Source of the DNA: Bryobacterales bacterium
GTDB lineage: Bacteria; Acidobacteriota; Terriglobia; Bryobacterales; Bryobacteraceae
DNA length: 33,967 nt
Reading direction: 5' to 3'
NCBI GenBank assembly: GCA_020852755.1
Contig: JADZAF010000382.1
Coordinates: 1 to 33,967 of the forward strand
Numbering within the stretch: position 1 is the first letter of the stretch; each line of letters begins with the position of its first letter. Of this stretch, positions 24,382 to 32,747 are shown one piece after another. The position numbers and the translations under genes are program-made. The notes below the pieces were generated by a model, which was given only the letters and a program-made list of their open reading frames with translations, was not told the DNA's origin and searched no databases.

Positions 24382-25734
24382 CTAGGCAACCGCCCCGGCC
24401 TTCCGCGGCTCCTCGATCACCGCCGGCCCCTGCTGGATCTGCCTCCAGATCAGGAACAGGAACAACATCCCCAGCAGCATGTACATCCCCATGAAGCCGA
24501 GCAGGGTGAAGATGGCGTTGCCCGCCGAAACGGTCGGCGAGATGCCTTCCTCTGTGCGCATCAATCCATATACCAGCCAGGGCTGCCGCCCGATCTCGGC
24601 GGTCATCCATCCCGCCGTGTTGGCAATGTAGGGGAAAGGGAAACTGAGCATCAGGACCCACAGCATCCAGCGCGACTCGAACAGCTTCCCGCGCCACAGC
24701 AGCACCGCCGCAACCACCGTGATGGCGATGAACAGGGTCCCCAGCCCGACCATGATGTGGTAGCTGAAGTATAGCAGCGGGATGTTGTCCGGCCAGAGGT
24801 CCCGTGGAAACTCGTTCAACCCGTGTACCCGCGCGTCCCAGCGCTGGTAGGTCAGGAAGCTGAGCGCCTTGGGCACCATGATGGGGTTGTCCAGTTTCAG
24901 CTCGGCCATGTTGGGCTGGCCGATGATGACCATCGGCGCCCCATCGCGGGTTTCAAACAGCGCTTCCATGGCGGCCAGTGTGACCGGCTGGTGGAGGGCC
25001 ACCATCTTGCCCTGCTGATCGCCGGTGGGGAACAGTTGCAGGATACTGAAGACGCAGGCGGCAATTACTCCCACCCGGACGTAGATCCGTCCCTGCCCCG
25101 CGTGCTTCCTGCCCAGCAGGTAGAACGCGCCCACGGCCATCATCACGAAGGAGGCCGTGATCACCGACCCGCTCATGTTATGCGCGTACTGCCAGCCGGC
25201 CCAGGGGTTCAGCAGCAGCTTCCAAAAGCTTTCCAGGTGCACCGTTCCGTCGGCCGCCACCGTGTAACCGACCGGGTGCTGCATCCACGCGTCGGTGGCG
25301 ATGATGAAGTACCCCGACAGCCAGGAGCCCAGAAAGACCATGAAGGCCGCCACCCAGTGGCCTACCCGGCCCAGCAGCTTCTCTCCGTAGAGAAACAGGC
25401 CCAAAAAGGCGGATTCCAGGAAAAAAGCGAACATCCCCTCCATCGCCAGGGTCTGTCCGATCACGCCCCCCGCGAAGTGCGAGAACTTCGCCCAGTTGGT
25501 GCCGAACTGGAACTCCATCGGGATCCCCGTAACCACGCCGATGGCGAAGGTGATTCCGAAGATCCTGGCCCAGAATCGCGCCGCATGGTTGTAGCTTTCG
25601 TCGTTGGTCTTCAGCGCCAGGGTTTTCAGCACCACCAGCAGCAGCGCCAGACCCATGGTCAACTGCGGAAACAGGTAGTGGAATGTAACCGTAAAGGCGA
25701 ATTGAAACCGGTCTACGGCCAGTGCGTCGTCCAT
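24382..25734 (-). CDS. cydA: cytochrome bd oxidase subunit I, short Q-loop
   Basis: A 450-residue membrane protein. The N-terminus has RFQFAFTVTFHYLFPQLTMG, with the His ligand of heme b595. The second heme axial region, YAHNMSGSVITASFVM, lies near residue 187. The conserved GWMTAEIGRQPWLVYGLMRT segment follows the quinol-binding loop. The total length and short region between LFPTGDQQGK and the ALSFLTYQRW stretch indicate the short-Q-loop (CIO-like) type rather than the E. coli CydA type. It reduces oxygen with quinol in the cell membrane. It lies 43 bp after the enolase-family gene, with a palindrome just upstream of the ATG. Confidence 0.94.
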   Translation of the reverse strand: MDDALAVDRFQFAFTVTFHYLFPQLTMGLALLLVVLKTLALKTNDESYNHAARFWARIFGITFAIGVVTGIPMEFQFGTNWAKFSHFAGGVIGQTLAMEGMFAFFLESAFLGLFLYGEKLLGRVGHWVAAFMVFLGSWLSGYFIIATDAWMQHPVGYTVAADGTVHLESFWKLLLNPWAGWQYAHNMSGSVITASFVMMAVGAFYLLGRKHAGQGRIYVRVGVIAACVFSILQLFPTGDQQGKMVALHQPVTLAAMEALFETRDGAPMVIIGQPNMAELKLDNPIMVPKALSFLTYQRWDARVHGLNEFPRDLWPDNIPLLYFSYHIMVGLGTLFIAITVVAAVLLWRGKLFESRWMLWVLMLSFPFPYIANTAGWMTAEIGRQPWLVYGLMRTEEGISPTVSAGNAIFTLLGFMGMYMLLGMLFLFLIWRQIQQGPAVIEEPRKAGAVA

Positions 25735-25739
25735 AACGA

Positions 25740-25754
25740 TTCGATCTTATCGAA
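25740..25754. promoter_or_regulatory. palindrome immediately upstream of cydA
   Basis: TTCGAT-CTT-ATCGAA is a perfect 6-bp inverted repeat, five nt before the cydA ATG on the minus strand, where a ribosome site would be expected. It could be a repressor site or an RNA hairpin limiting translation. It differs from the FNR consensus TTGAT-N4-ATCAA, so FNR control is not claimed. Confidence 0.45.
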
Positions 25755-25777
25755 AAAGGCCGCTGAATGAGTCCCGC

Positions 25778-27046
25778 TCACCCGCGCGGGAACTCGAAGC
25801 CGGGCAGGAGGTCCTCCCGGACCGCGTCTTCGTTCAACTCGACTCCGATGCCCGGCGTGTCGGGCACCTCCAGGAAACCGGCATTATAGCGCGGCGGCGA
25901 GGTCAGGCGGTTCATCCTGGCGTTGAAGAAGTGCATCCACTCCAGCAGCATGAAGTTCGGCACCGTGGCGCAAACGTGCGCGTACGCCGTCTGCCCGAGC
26001 GGGGTGGCCACCCCGTGCGGAGCGATCGGGATATGGTAGACCTCGGCCATGGCGGCGATCTTGCGCGCCTCCAGCAATCCCCCGCCCTTGGCCATGTCCA
26101 GCTGGATGATGCTGACGGCCTGCTGCTCCAGGAACGGCCGGAAACCCCAGCGCGTGTACACGTTTTCCCCGCAGGCGATGGGAATCCGCGTGGCCCTGCG
26201 CACCGCCGCCATGGCCTCCGGGGTGTCGCTGGGCACCGGCTCCTCCAGCCACATCGGCCGGTGCTTCTCCACCGCGTGCGCCAGTTGAATGGCGGACTCG
26301 GTGTCGTAGCGGGCGTGGCACTCCAGCCCGATGCCGATGTCCGGACCCACCGCCTCGCGCAGCGCGCCCACGTTGGCGGCGAAGGCGTCGATCTGCCGGT
26401 TGGTCAGAGTCCAGCCGAAGTGCTTGCCGGGGTCGTAGCCCTGCACGGGGTTCTCCTGGTCGGTGGCGCTGTCCAGCCGCACCGCCTTCAAGGCCTTCAC
26501 CCCCGTCTTCTTCACAACCTCGGCGGCCTGCCTGGGATCGTAGACATGGAAGTAAACGGCCACTTTCTCCCGAACCCGGCCGCCCAGGAGGCGGTACAGC
26601 GGCGCGTTCATGGCCTTTCCGGCCAGGTCCCAGAGGGCCATCTCCACGCCGCTCAGGGCCGAGAGGTACGGGCCGCCCATCCCCCGCATGAACACCGGGG
26701 GAATCCCTCCCGGCACGCTCTTCCAGCTCCACAGGTCGTACCAGATGCTCTCGATGTCCAAAGGGTCGCGGCCCGCCAGGCCCGGCCCCAGGTGCTGGTT
26801 GATGATCTGCTCCGCGCCGATGGTATCCAGCGTCTCGCCGGTCCCGGTCAGGCCCTCCTTGGTGTAAACCCGTACGAAGCGGCTGTTGGTGGAGCGCAGC
26901 CGGGCCGCTTTGACGGCGGAGATGGTCAGCCTGGGAATCCGCGAAGTGCCCAAAGCGCGGCCGGCGGACAGATTTTGCGAGTACGCGGCCAGGGGAGCAG
27001 TAAGCAGCGCCCCCGCGCCGGAAAGAAACTGGCGTCGGTTGTGCAT
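25778..27046 (-). CDS. Tat-exported enolase-superfamily (MR/MLE) sugar-acid dehydratase
   Basis: The protein has 422 residues. The N-terminus HNRRQFLSGAGALLTAPLAA is a twin-arginine signal, so the folded enzyme is probably exported. The rest is a mandelate racemase/muconate lactonizing-type enolase: capping domain to about residue 140, then a barrel with VKALKAVRLD, a metal site at LECHARYD, MWLEEPVPSDT and IACGENVYTRWG, and the base QLDMAKGGG / IPIAPHGVATPLGQ. The E-x-H pattern in LECH stands where galactonate/mannonate dehydratases show D-x-H, so glutamate replaces the usual aspartate ligand. The likely reaction is dehydration of a sugar acid, substrate unknown. It lies 16 bp after the rhamnosidase. 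Confidence 0.85.
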   Translation of the reverse strand: MHNRRQFLSGAGALLTAPLAAYSQNLSAGRALGTSRIPRLTISAVKAARLRSTNSRFVRVYTKEGLTGTGETLDTIGAEQIINQHLGPGLAGRDPLDIESIWYDLWSWKSVPGGIPPVFMRGMGGPYLSALSGVEMALWDLAGKAMNAPLYRLLGGRVREKVAVYFHVYDPRQAAEVVKKTGVKALKAVRLDSATDQENPVQGYDPGKHFGWTLTNRQIDAFAANVGALREAVGPDIGIGLECHARYDTESAIQLAHAVEKHRPMWLEEPVPSDTPEAMAAVRRATRIPIACGENVYTRWGFRPFLEQQAVSIIQLDMAKGGGLLEARKIAAMAEVYHIPIAPHGVATPLGQTAYAHVCATVPNFMLLEWMHFFNARMNRLTSPPRYNAGFLEVPDTPGIGVELNEDAVREDLLPGFEFPRG

Positions 27047-27062
27047 GGCGAGAGCGTTCAGG

Positions 27063-29807
27063 TTACCACGGCGCGGTGAATTCGTGATCGCCCGATCCGA
27101 TTTCGAAAACCGCCGCTCCGGCGCGCGCCTCCAGGAAGCGGACTCCGGCGGCGCTACGGGCCGGTCTTCCTCCCTCCTGAACGGCTTCGGGATCCCTGGC
27201 GGGGACGTGGACTGCCGCCGTCGTTCCCGGCGGCGCCGTTACCGTCAGGCGCAGGGTTCCCCCCTCAATCCGCCAGCCGCTGGCGATGCGCCCGCGAATC
27301 GACTCATAGCTCGCCCGGGCCCAGGTCAAACCCCCTCCCGGCTTCGGCCGGACGACGAAACGCCGGAAGCCCGGAGCAGCATCGTCGGGGTGGATGCCCG
27401 CGATCTCGCGCCACATCCACTCGCCGATGGCGCCGAAGGCCCAGTGGTTGAACGAATTCATGCCCGGGTTCTGGAATCCGCGCCCCTTCACGTAGCCGTC
27501 CCAGCGCTCCCAGATGGTGGTGGCGCCGTTCTCGATCATGAATCCCCAGGAAGGGAAGGTGCGCAGGTTGAGCACCCGGTAGGCTTCCTCGTGGCGGCCG
27601 TGGCGGGCGAGTTCCAGCATCAGCCGGTGGCTCGACTGAATCCCGGTGGAGAGATGGCCGTTGTAGCGCGCGAAGCCGGCCAGCATTTTCTCGAGCGCCC
27701 CGGCGCGCCGCTCCTCCGGAAGCAGGTTGAAGTGCAGGGCCAGGGCATAGCCCGCCTGAGTATCACCCTCGATCGTGCCGTCCGGCTGTACATAGGCCCG
27801 GTTGAACGCCTCCCGGATGCGCCGGAACAGCGTGCCGTAGTGTTGCGCGTCCTCCTTCCTTCCCAGCACTACCGCCATCTTCGAGACCAGGTCCGCCGAG
27901 TGGGCGAAGAAGGCCGTGGCGAAGACCGGCTTGGGAACCATGCCGCCGGTCTTGGGCCAGCCTTCGTAGATCAGGGTATCGGCGTTCAGCCAGTCGTTGT
28001 AGTCGTTACCGCGCGAGTTCTCCCACAGCAGCCTGGGGTTCCTGCTCTCGACGAAATCCACCCATCGCCGGGCGGCTTCGAAGTGCTCCGCGAGCAGGCG
28101 CGTGTCGGCGTAATTCTGGTACATGCGCCACGGCACGATGACGCCCGCGTCGCCCCAGGCCGGCACGCCGAAGTTGGCATCCTTGCCCGTCAGGGTGTGG
28201 GGGTTGGGAGCGAAGTCCGGAAAGCGCCCGTCGGCGGCCTGGTCGTCGCGCACGTCCCGCAGCCACTTGGTGAAGAATCCGGCCATGTCCATGTTGAAGA
28301 TAGCGGTCTGAGAGAACGCCTGAATGTCGCCCATCCAGCCCAGCCGCTCGTCCCTTTGCGGGCAATCCGTGGGAGTGGAATGCATGTTGCCGCGCTGCGT
28401 CCACACGATGTTGCGCATCAACCGGTCGAGCAGCGGGCTGGAGGTTTCGAAACGGCCCGCGTCCGGCGAGGAAGAGTGGAACACGCGGCCCAGCACCGCG
28501 TCCTCCGGCGGCCGCGCCTGCAAACCGGTCAGTTCCACGTAGCGGAAGCCGTGATAGGTGAAGCGCGGCTCGAAGATCTCCTCACCCGCGCCTTTGAGAA
28601 TGTAACGGTCCGTCTGTGCCGCTGACCGGAGGTTGGCCGTATAGACCGTGCCGTCGTCGTTCAGCATCTCGGCATAGCGAATTCGTACCTCGGTCCCCGC
28701 CGGCCCCTGCAGGCGGATACGGCACCAGCCCACCATGTTCTGGCCGAGATCGAAAACGTAGATGCCCGGCCGGGGCTCGCTGAGGCCGGCCGGCTTCAAC
28801 TCCCTTGTGACCCGTATGGGCTCGTTGGGCTGCCAGACCAGCGCCTGGCTTCCCAACCCGGATTCCGCCCGCGCCTGCTGCCAGCGGCCGTCGTCGAAAT
28901 CCGGCCGGTCCCAATCCGGCACTTCCTTCCGGGCGTCATAAACCTCGCCGTCCAGGATGTCGGCCTCGCGTATGGGGCCGTCCGTAGTCATGCGCCAGGT
29001 TCCGTCGCTCACCACCACCTGCGCCGGGCCGCTCTCCCGCTCGATCTCCAGTCGCAGGAGCAGTTGCGGGTAGGCGCCGTAGTGGCGCCGGCCGGGGAAA
29101 AGGCCGATGCGCCCGGCGTACCAGCCCGGGCCCAGCAGCGCGCCGATCGCGTTCCCTCCGGACCGCAGCAGCGCAGTTGCGTCGTAGGTCTGGTATTGCA
29201 GGCGCTTCCGGTAGCTGGTCCACTCCGGCGCCAGCACCTGGTCGCCCACCCGGCTGCCGTTGATCCGCAGTTCATACAGGCCGCGCGCCGTAACATAGGC
29301 CGTGGCCCGCCGGATCCGCCCCAGGGTGTTGAACCCCTTGCGCAGCATCACCGCCGGTTGCGGGTCCAGCGGATTGTCCGGTCCGATCCAGCGCGCTCCC
29401 CACTCGGACGGGTCCAGCAGTCCCATGGTCCAGGAAGCCGGAGCGCTCCACGGCGAGGGCTTGCCTGTCCCGTCCCAGACGCGCACCTTCCAGTAGCAGC
29501 GCATGCGGCTGGTCAGAGGCCTGCCCTTGTAGACCAGGTGGATCGTCTCACCGGACTCCACCCGGCCGCTGTCCCACAGATCGCCGCGATTGGCGCTCAA
29601 CAGGCGCGGGCTTGCGGCCACCAACACCTGGAAGGCGGTCTGCCGTTGTCCCCGTTCGGCGCCGCTGGATTGCAGCGTCCAGCTCAGGCGCGGCTCCCGA
29701 ACGTCGATCCCCAAAGGGTCTACACGGTACTCGCAGCGCAGCCTGGCGGGGGTGAGGGCCGCGCCGGCGCTCACGGCGCACAGCAGCAGCAGAAGAAGAG
29801 GTCGCAT
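27063..29807 (-). CDS. secreted GH78 alpha-L-rhamnosidase
   Basis: The protein has 914 residues from ATG 29807, with signal peptide MRPLLLLLLCAVSAGAA. Signs of glycoside hydrolase family 78 are the N-terminal beta domains (LRCEYRVDPLGIDVREPRLS, YWKVRVWDGTGKPSPWS), a carbohydrate-binding-like region (RATAYVTARGLYELRINGSR), then the catalytic (alpha/alpha)6 barrel with DCPQRDERLGWMGDIQAFSQ, which carries the acid residue region, and ENGATTIWERWDGY with the second catalytic Glu. It releases terminal alpha-L-rhamnose from plant or bacterial glycosides outside the cytoplasm. Its ATG overlaps the upstream cyclase stop by one base (TGATG). A longer in-frame start at 29966 lies within the cyclase gene and lacks a signal peptide. 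Confidence 0.92.
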   Translation of the reverse strand: MRPLLLLLLCAVSAGAALTPARLRCEYRVDPLGIDVREPRLSWTLQSSGAERGQRQTAFQVLVAASPRLLSANRGDLWDSGRVESGETIHLVYKGRPLTSRMRCYWKVRVWDGTGKPSPWSAPASWTMGLLDPSEWGARWIGPDNPLDPQPAVMLRKGFNTLGRIRRATAYVTARGLYELRINGSRVGDQVLAPEWTSYRKRLQYQTYDATALLRSGGNAIGALLGPGWYAGRIGLFPGRRHYGAYPQLLLRLEIERESGPAQVVVSDGTWRMTTDGPIREADILDGEVYDARKEVPDWDRPDFDDGRWQQARAESGLGSQALVWQPNEPIRVTRELKPAGLSEPRPGIYVFDLGQNMVGWCRIRLQGPAGTEVRIRYAEMLNDDGTVYTANLRSAAQTDRYILKGAGEEIFEPRFTYHGFRYVELTGLQARPPEDAVLGRVFHSSSPDAGRFETSSPLLDRLMRNIVWTQRGNMHSTPTDCPQRDERLGWMGDIQAFSQTAIFNMDMAGFFTKWLRDVRDDQAADGRFPDFAPNPHTLTGKDANFGVPAWGDAGVIVPWRMYQNYADTRLLAEHFEAARRWVDFVESRNPRLLWENSRGNDYNDWLNADTLIYEGWPKTGGMVPKPVFATAFFAHSADLVSKMAVVLGRKEDAQHYGTLFRRIREAFNRAYVQPDGTIEGDTQAGYALALHFNLLPEERRAGALEKMLAGFARYNGHLSTGIQSSHRLMLELARHGRHEEAYRVLNLRTFPSWGFMIENGATTIWERWDGYVKGRGFQNPGMNSFNHWAFGAIGEWMWREIAGIHPDDAAPGFRRFVVRPKPGGGLTWARASYESIRGRIASGWRIEGGTLRLTVTAPPGTTAAVHVPARDPEAVQEGGRPARSAAGVRFLEARAGAAVFEIGSGDHEFTAPW

Positions 29808-30454
29808 CACGAATCCTCCACGAGCGCCACGGCCCGGATCGGCGAGCCGTCGCGTCCTCCGATCTTCAAAGGAAAGCCGATGAAGGTGAAACGGGGCGGA
29901 AGCTGTTCCAGGTTGGCCAGCGCTTCCACGATCAGCACGCCCGCCCCCAGCAGCGCCCGGTGGCACTCCAGCCAGTCCGTGCTGGGCGTGGGCGTGTCCA
30001 TGCCGAGCAGGCCGGTGCCCCGCCCGGCGATCCAGCGGGCCGCGTCCAGCGTCAGGCTGGGACAGTCCTGGAAGAACTCCGGACTCCCGAAGCGCCGGCT
30101 CCAGCCCGTCCGGTAGATGACCCGGGCGCCCGGCCGGAAGACCTCCCGCCAGGGCGCGAAAGTCTCCTCCGTCAGCCTGGCGCCGGGCGGCAGTTCCCCC
30201 CCGGGCGCCAGATCGATCAGCGCCGCCGGACCGAAAAAGCGGTCCAGCGAAATCCGGTCGATGGCCTGGCCGTCATCGAAAAAGTGGAAGGGCGCGTCGA
30301 CGTGCGTGCCCTGGTGGGTGGTCGTGCGCAGCAAGGCCAGGTTGTAGCCGGTGGAGGCGATGGTCTCCTGCGTCGCGATGCGCAGCTCCGGATCTCCGGG
30401 GAAGCCCGGCATCCCGTCCACGAGAGTGTGCGAAAGGTCGATCAGCCTGGGCAT
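29807..30454 (-). CDS. cyclase / kynurenine-formamidase-like metalloenzyme
   Basis: A 215-residue protein of the cyclase family (KynB fold). It opens with RLIDLSHTLVDGMPGFPGDP and holds the metal-binding motif TTHQGTHVDAPFHFFDDGQA (H-x-G-T-H-x-D), followed by PAALIDL and GLLGMDTPTPS. Members hydrolyse amides or lactones, as in N-formylkynurenine or isatin. The substrate here is not clear and no tryptophan-pathway neighbours exist. It starts directly after the cofE stop (TGA then ATG) and overlaps the rhamnosidase start, so it is translated as part of the operon. Confidence 0.85.
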   Translation of the reverse strand: MPRLIDLSHTLVDGMPGFPGDPELRIATQETIASTGYNLALLRTTTHQGTHVDAPFHFFDDGQAIDRISLDRFFGPAALIDLAPGGELPPGARLTEETFAPWREVFRPGARVIYRTGWSRRFGSPEFFQDCPSLTLDAARWIAGRGTGLLGMDTPTPSTDWLECHRALLGAGVLIVEALANLEQLPPRFTFIGFPLKIGGRDGSPIRAVALVEDS

Positions 30455-31189
30455 TCAGCGAAACAGATCCCTTTCCGGGTCCCGCAGCAGCAGCCGGGCC
30501 GAACCTTCCGCGGCCTTCCATTCCACTCCTTCCATGAGCACTACCGGGACCCCGCTGGTCTTGCGCATCAACAGTCCCGCGGAGGCGGCGAGCTCATCGG
30601 CCAGGGCCAGCACGGTGGCGTGCATCAGGCGGCCCCCGCGGTCCGGAAGGCCCCGGTAATCCTCCAGCGGCTCCAGTCCTGCCACGCCGACGGCCACGTT
30701 GACCAGCCCTTCCCGCCAGGGCCGGCCAAACGTGTCGGTGACGATCACGGCGCCGCACCGCAGCCGCCGCCGCAACTCTCGCGCCGAGCGGTCGGGATCG
30801 CGCGGCAGCACGGCGGCGACATCTTCGCCCGGTACATTGGATTGATCCACTCCCGCGTTGGCGGCGATGAAGCCGTGATGGGTTTCGGTGATGAGAACGC
30901 CGCGGTCCATCCTCACCACGCGCCGGGATTCCCGCAGCACCAGTTCCACCAGGCGCGCGTCCCTGCCCCACTGTTCCGCCCAGCCTGCCGCCAGCGGAGA
31001 GGGCTCGATGGTGCGCAGGTCCACCACGCAGCCCTCCGCTTTCGAAACCACTTTCTGGGCCACGGCTACCACGGTATCCGCCTGGATCGAGCAGCCTTCG
31101 CGGGCGGCGGCCTCCACAACCAGCGCGGCCAGGTCGTCGCCCCGGACCACCTCCGGCAGGCTGCGCAGCCCTACGATGCGGATCTGCAT
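30455..31189 (-). CDS. cofE: coenzyme F420:L-glutamate ligase
   Basis: A 244-residue stand-alone CofE. Recognisable parts are DTVVAVAQKVVSKAEGCVVD, GVLITETHHGFIAANAGVDQ followed by SNVPGEDVAAVLP, and GAVIVTDTFGRPWREGLVNV, the binding elements of F420-0 gamma-glutamyl ligase. It adds glutamate units to F420-0 using GTP. The actinobacterial homologue carries a C-terminal reductase domain; that domain is absent here. It overlaps the cofC gene by 19 bp and abuts the cyclase gene. Confidence 0.93.
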   Translation of the reverse strand: MQIRIVGLRSLPEVVRGDDLAALVVEAAAREGCSIQADTVVAVAQKVVSKAEGCVVDLRTIEPSPLAAGWAEQWGRDARLVELVLRESRRVVRMDRGVLITETHHGFIAANAGVDQSNVPGEDVAAVLPRDPDRSARELRRRLRCGAVIVTDTFGRPWREGLVNVAVGVAGLEPLEDYRGLPDRGGRLMHATVLALADELAASAGLLMRKTSGVPVVLMEGVEWKAAEGSARLLLRDPERDLFR

Positions 31190-31809
31190 TGGGCACTCAA
31201 CAGCCGCGCGATGGGGGAGCCGGGCGCGCGGCGCAGCAAGTCGCGCACATCTTCCGGCGTGTCGATATCGAACACCAGTCCGGGCGGGCGCATCACTTCG
31301 AACCGGGCTCCTTTCGCCTGGGCCTCGCCGGCATGGCGCCGGAAACTGCCGGGACCGAAGCAGCTTGCGATCACATCGGGCGGGGTGCGCAGCAGCGCGT
31401 TGGTGCCCGTTCCATCCGCGGACGGCACGATTACCACATCCGCGTCCCGGACGGCCAGCAGTTGTTCGATTTCCGCCGGCGTGGCCAGGGGCACGTCGAT
31501 GGGCACCATCAATACCCGCGCCGCCCCCAGCGTCATGGCGTGACGCGCGGCCGCGTCGGCCGAATGGCTGTGACCGCGCTGGTCCGCCTCCTCCAGCACC
31601 ACGGCTCCCGCGCCGCGGGCGTGATCCGCCACCTGGCGGTCGCTGGTCGCCACCAGGATGCCATCCAATCCGCGGGCGGCCCGCAAAACGCCCATCATGT
31701 TCTCGTAAAGCGCGCGCGAGAGCCGCTCGCGCTCCTTTTCTCCGAGCATGGAGCGCAGCCTCTGCTTGGCCGCGCGGGGATCCTTGACGGGCAGAAGCGC
31801 GAAGGTCAT
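31171..31809 (-). CDS. cofC: phosphoenolpyruvate/2-phospholactate/3-phosphoglycerate guanylyltransferase
   Basis: A 212-residue CofC-type nucleotidyltransferase. Motifs are LLPVKDPRAAKQRLRSMLG near the start, VLMVPIDVPLATPAEIEQLL, VVIVPSADGTGTNALLRTPP and FDIDTPEDVRDLL. It activates a three-carbon phospho-acid with GTP for CofD. Which acid (phospholactate, PEP or 3-phosphoglycerate) cannot be decided by eye. It overlaps cofD by 4 bp (ATGA) and cofE by 19 bp, which indicates tight co-translation. Confidence 0.93.
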   Translation of the reverse strand: MTFALLPVKDPRAAKQRLRSMLGEKERERLSRALYENMMGVLRAARGLDGILVATSDRQVADHARGAGAVVLEEADQRGHSHSADAAARHAMTLGAARVLMVPIDVPLATPAEIEQLLAVRDADVVIVPSADGTGTNALLRTPPDVIASCFGPGSFRRHAGEAQAKGARFEVMRPPGLVFDIDTPEDVRDLLRRAPGSPIARLLSAQCRSAS

Positions 31810-32747
31810 GCGATTCCCAGCGCCTCCAGAACCGCCTGCGCCAGTTCCCGCCTGCGCGCCGCGCCCCTCATGATGGTATTGGTGACTACCGCGCGCATTT
31901 CCATCTTTTCGATTTCGGGCGCCAGCCGCCGGTCCTTCTGATCGAGCACGAAAACATTCACGAAGTCGCGATACAATCCAGCCACCCCCGCGGCCGTGGC
32001 GGCATGGCCCAGGTCCTTCATCATGCGCGCGGCAGGACCTTTCAGAGCCCGGCCGCCGACGATGGGCGAGATGGCGGCCACCGGCGCCCCCGTGCGGCGG
32101 AGTGCCTCCCGCAGCCCGCGAACCGCCAGGATAGGCCCGATGCTGATGAAGGGATTGGACGGGCAGACCAGGACCGCGGCCGCGCCCGCGATGGCTTCCA
32201 GAACGCCGGGAGCCGGGCGGGCCCGCGCCGCGCCCTCCAGGCGGAGAGACCGGACATGGCCACGAGCCCCGCGGCGCACGAACCAGTCCTGGAATTCGAG
32301 CATCCCGGCCGGGGTCTCCACCAGGGTGCGCAGGCGCTGGTCGGTGGCCGGCACCAGGGCCGAGTCCACCAGCAGGGCGGCGCAGAGTTCCGCGGTAACT
32401 TCACTCAGCTTCGCGCCCTCGCGCAGCCGGCCGGTGCGGTATAGGTGGATGGCCAGGTCGCGATCGCCCAACCCGAACCAGGTCTCGACGCCGATCATGC
32501 TCAGGAACTCGAGGCAGCGAAAGGTGTCGCCCCGGATGCCCCAGCCGCGCTTCGGATCGTTGAGCCCGGCCAGGGTATACATCACGGTATCGAGGTCGGG
32601 CGAGACGTGCAGGCCGTGGATTTCCGCGTCGTCGCCCACGTTGCCGATCACGAAGAGCCGCTCCCTCGGAATCACGTCCGCCAGGCCCTGGAGAAACCGG
32701 GCCGCCCCCACGCCGCCGGCCAGCGCGACGATCCGGGCGTCAGGCAT
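31806..32747 (-). CDS. cofD: 2-phospho-L-lactate transferase CofD
   Basis: A 313-residue CofD. Signatures are IVALAGGVGAARFLQGLADV, GNVGDDAEIHGLHVSPDLDT, WGIRGDTF, GLGDRDLAIHLYRTGRL, LVCPSNPFISIGPIL and AISPIVGGRALKGPAARMMK. It joins the activated phospho-acid to the deazaflavin FO to form F420-0 or dehydro-F420-0. FO synthase (cofG/cofH) is not in the window. It overlaps the npdG gene by 8 bp and cofC by 4 bp. Confidence 0.95.
   Translation of the reverse strand: MPDARIVALAGGVGAARFLQGLADVIPRERLFVIGNVGDDAEIHGLHVSPDLDTVMYTLAGLNDPKRGWGIRGDTFRCLEFLSMIGVETWFGLGDRDLAIHLYRTGRLREGAKLSEVTAELCAALLVDSALVPATDQRLRTLVETPAGMLEFQDWFVRRGARGHVRSLRLEGAARARPAPGVLEAIAGAAAVLVCPSNPFISIGPILAVRGLREALRRTGAPVAAISPIVGGRALKGPAARMMKDLGHAATAAGVAGLYRDFVNVFVLDQKDRRLAPEIEKMEMRAVVTNTIMRGAARRRELAQAVLEALGIA

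Noticed and set aside
26886..28625. Plus-strand frame opposite the rhamnosidase
   Set aside because: No recognisable domain; it covers the GH78 catalytic core on the true strand.
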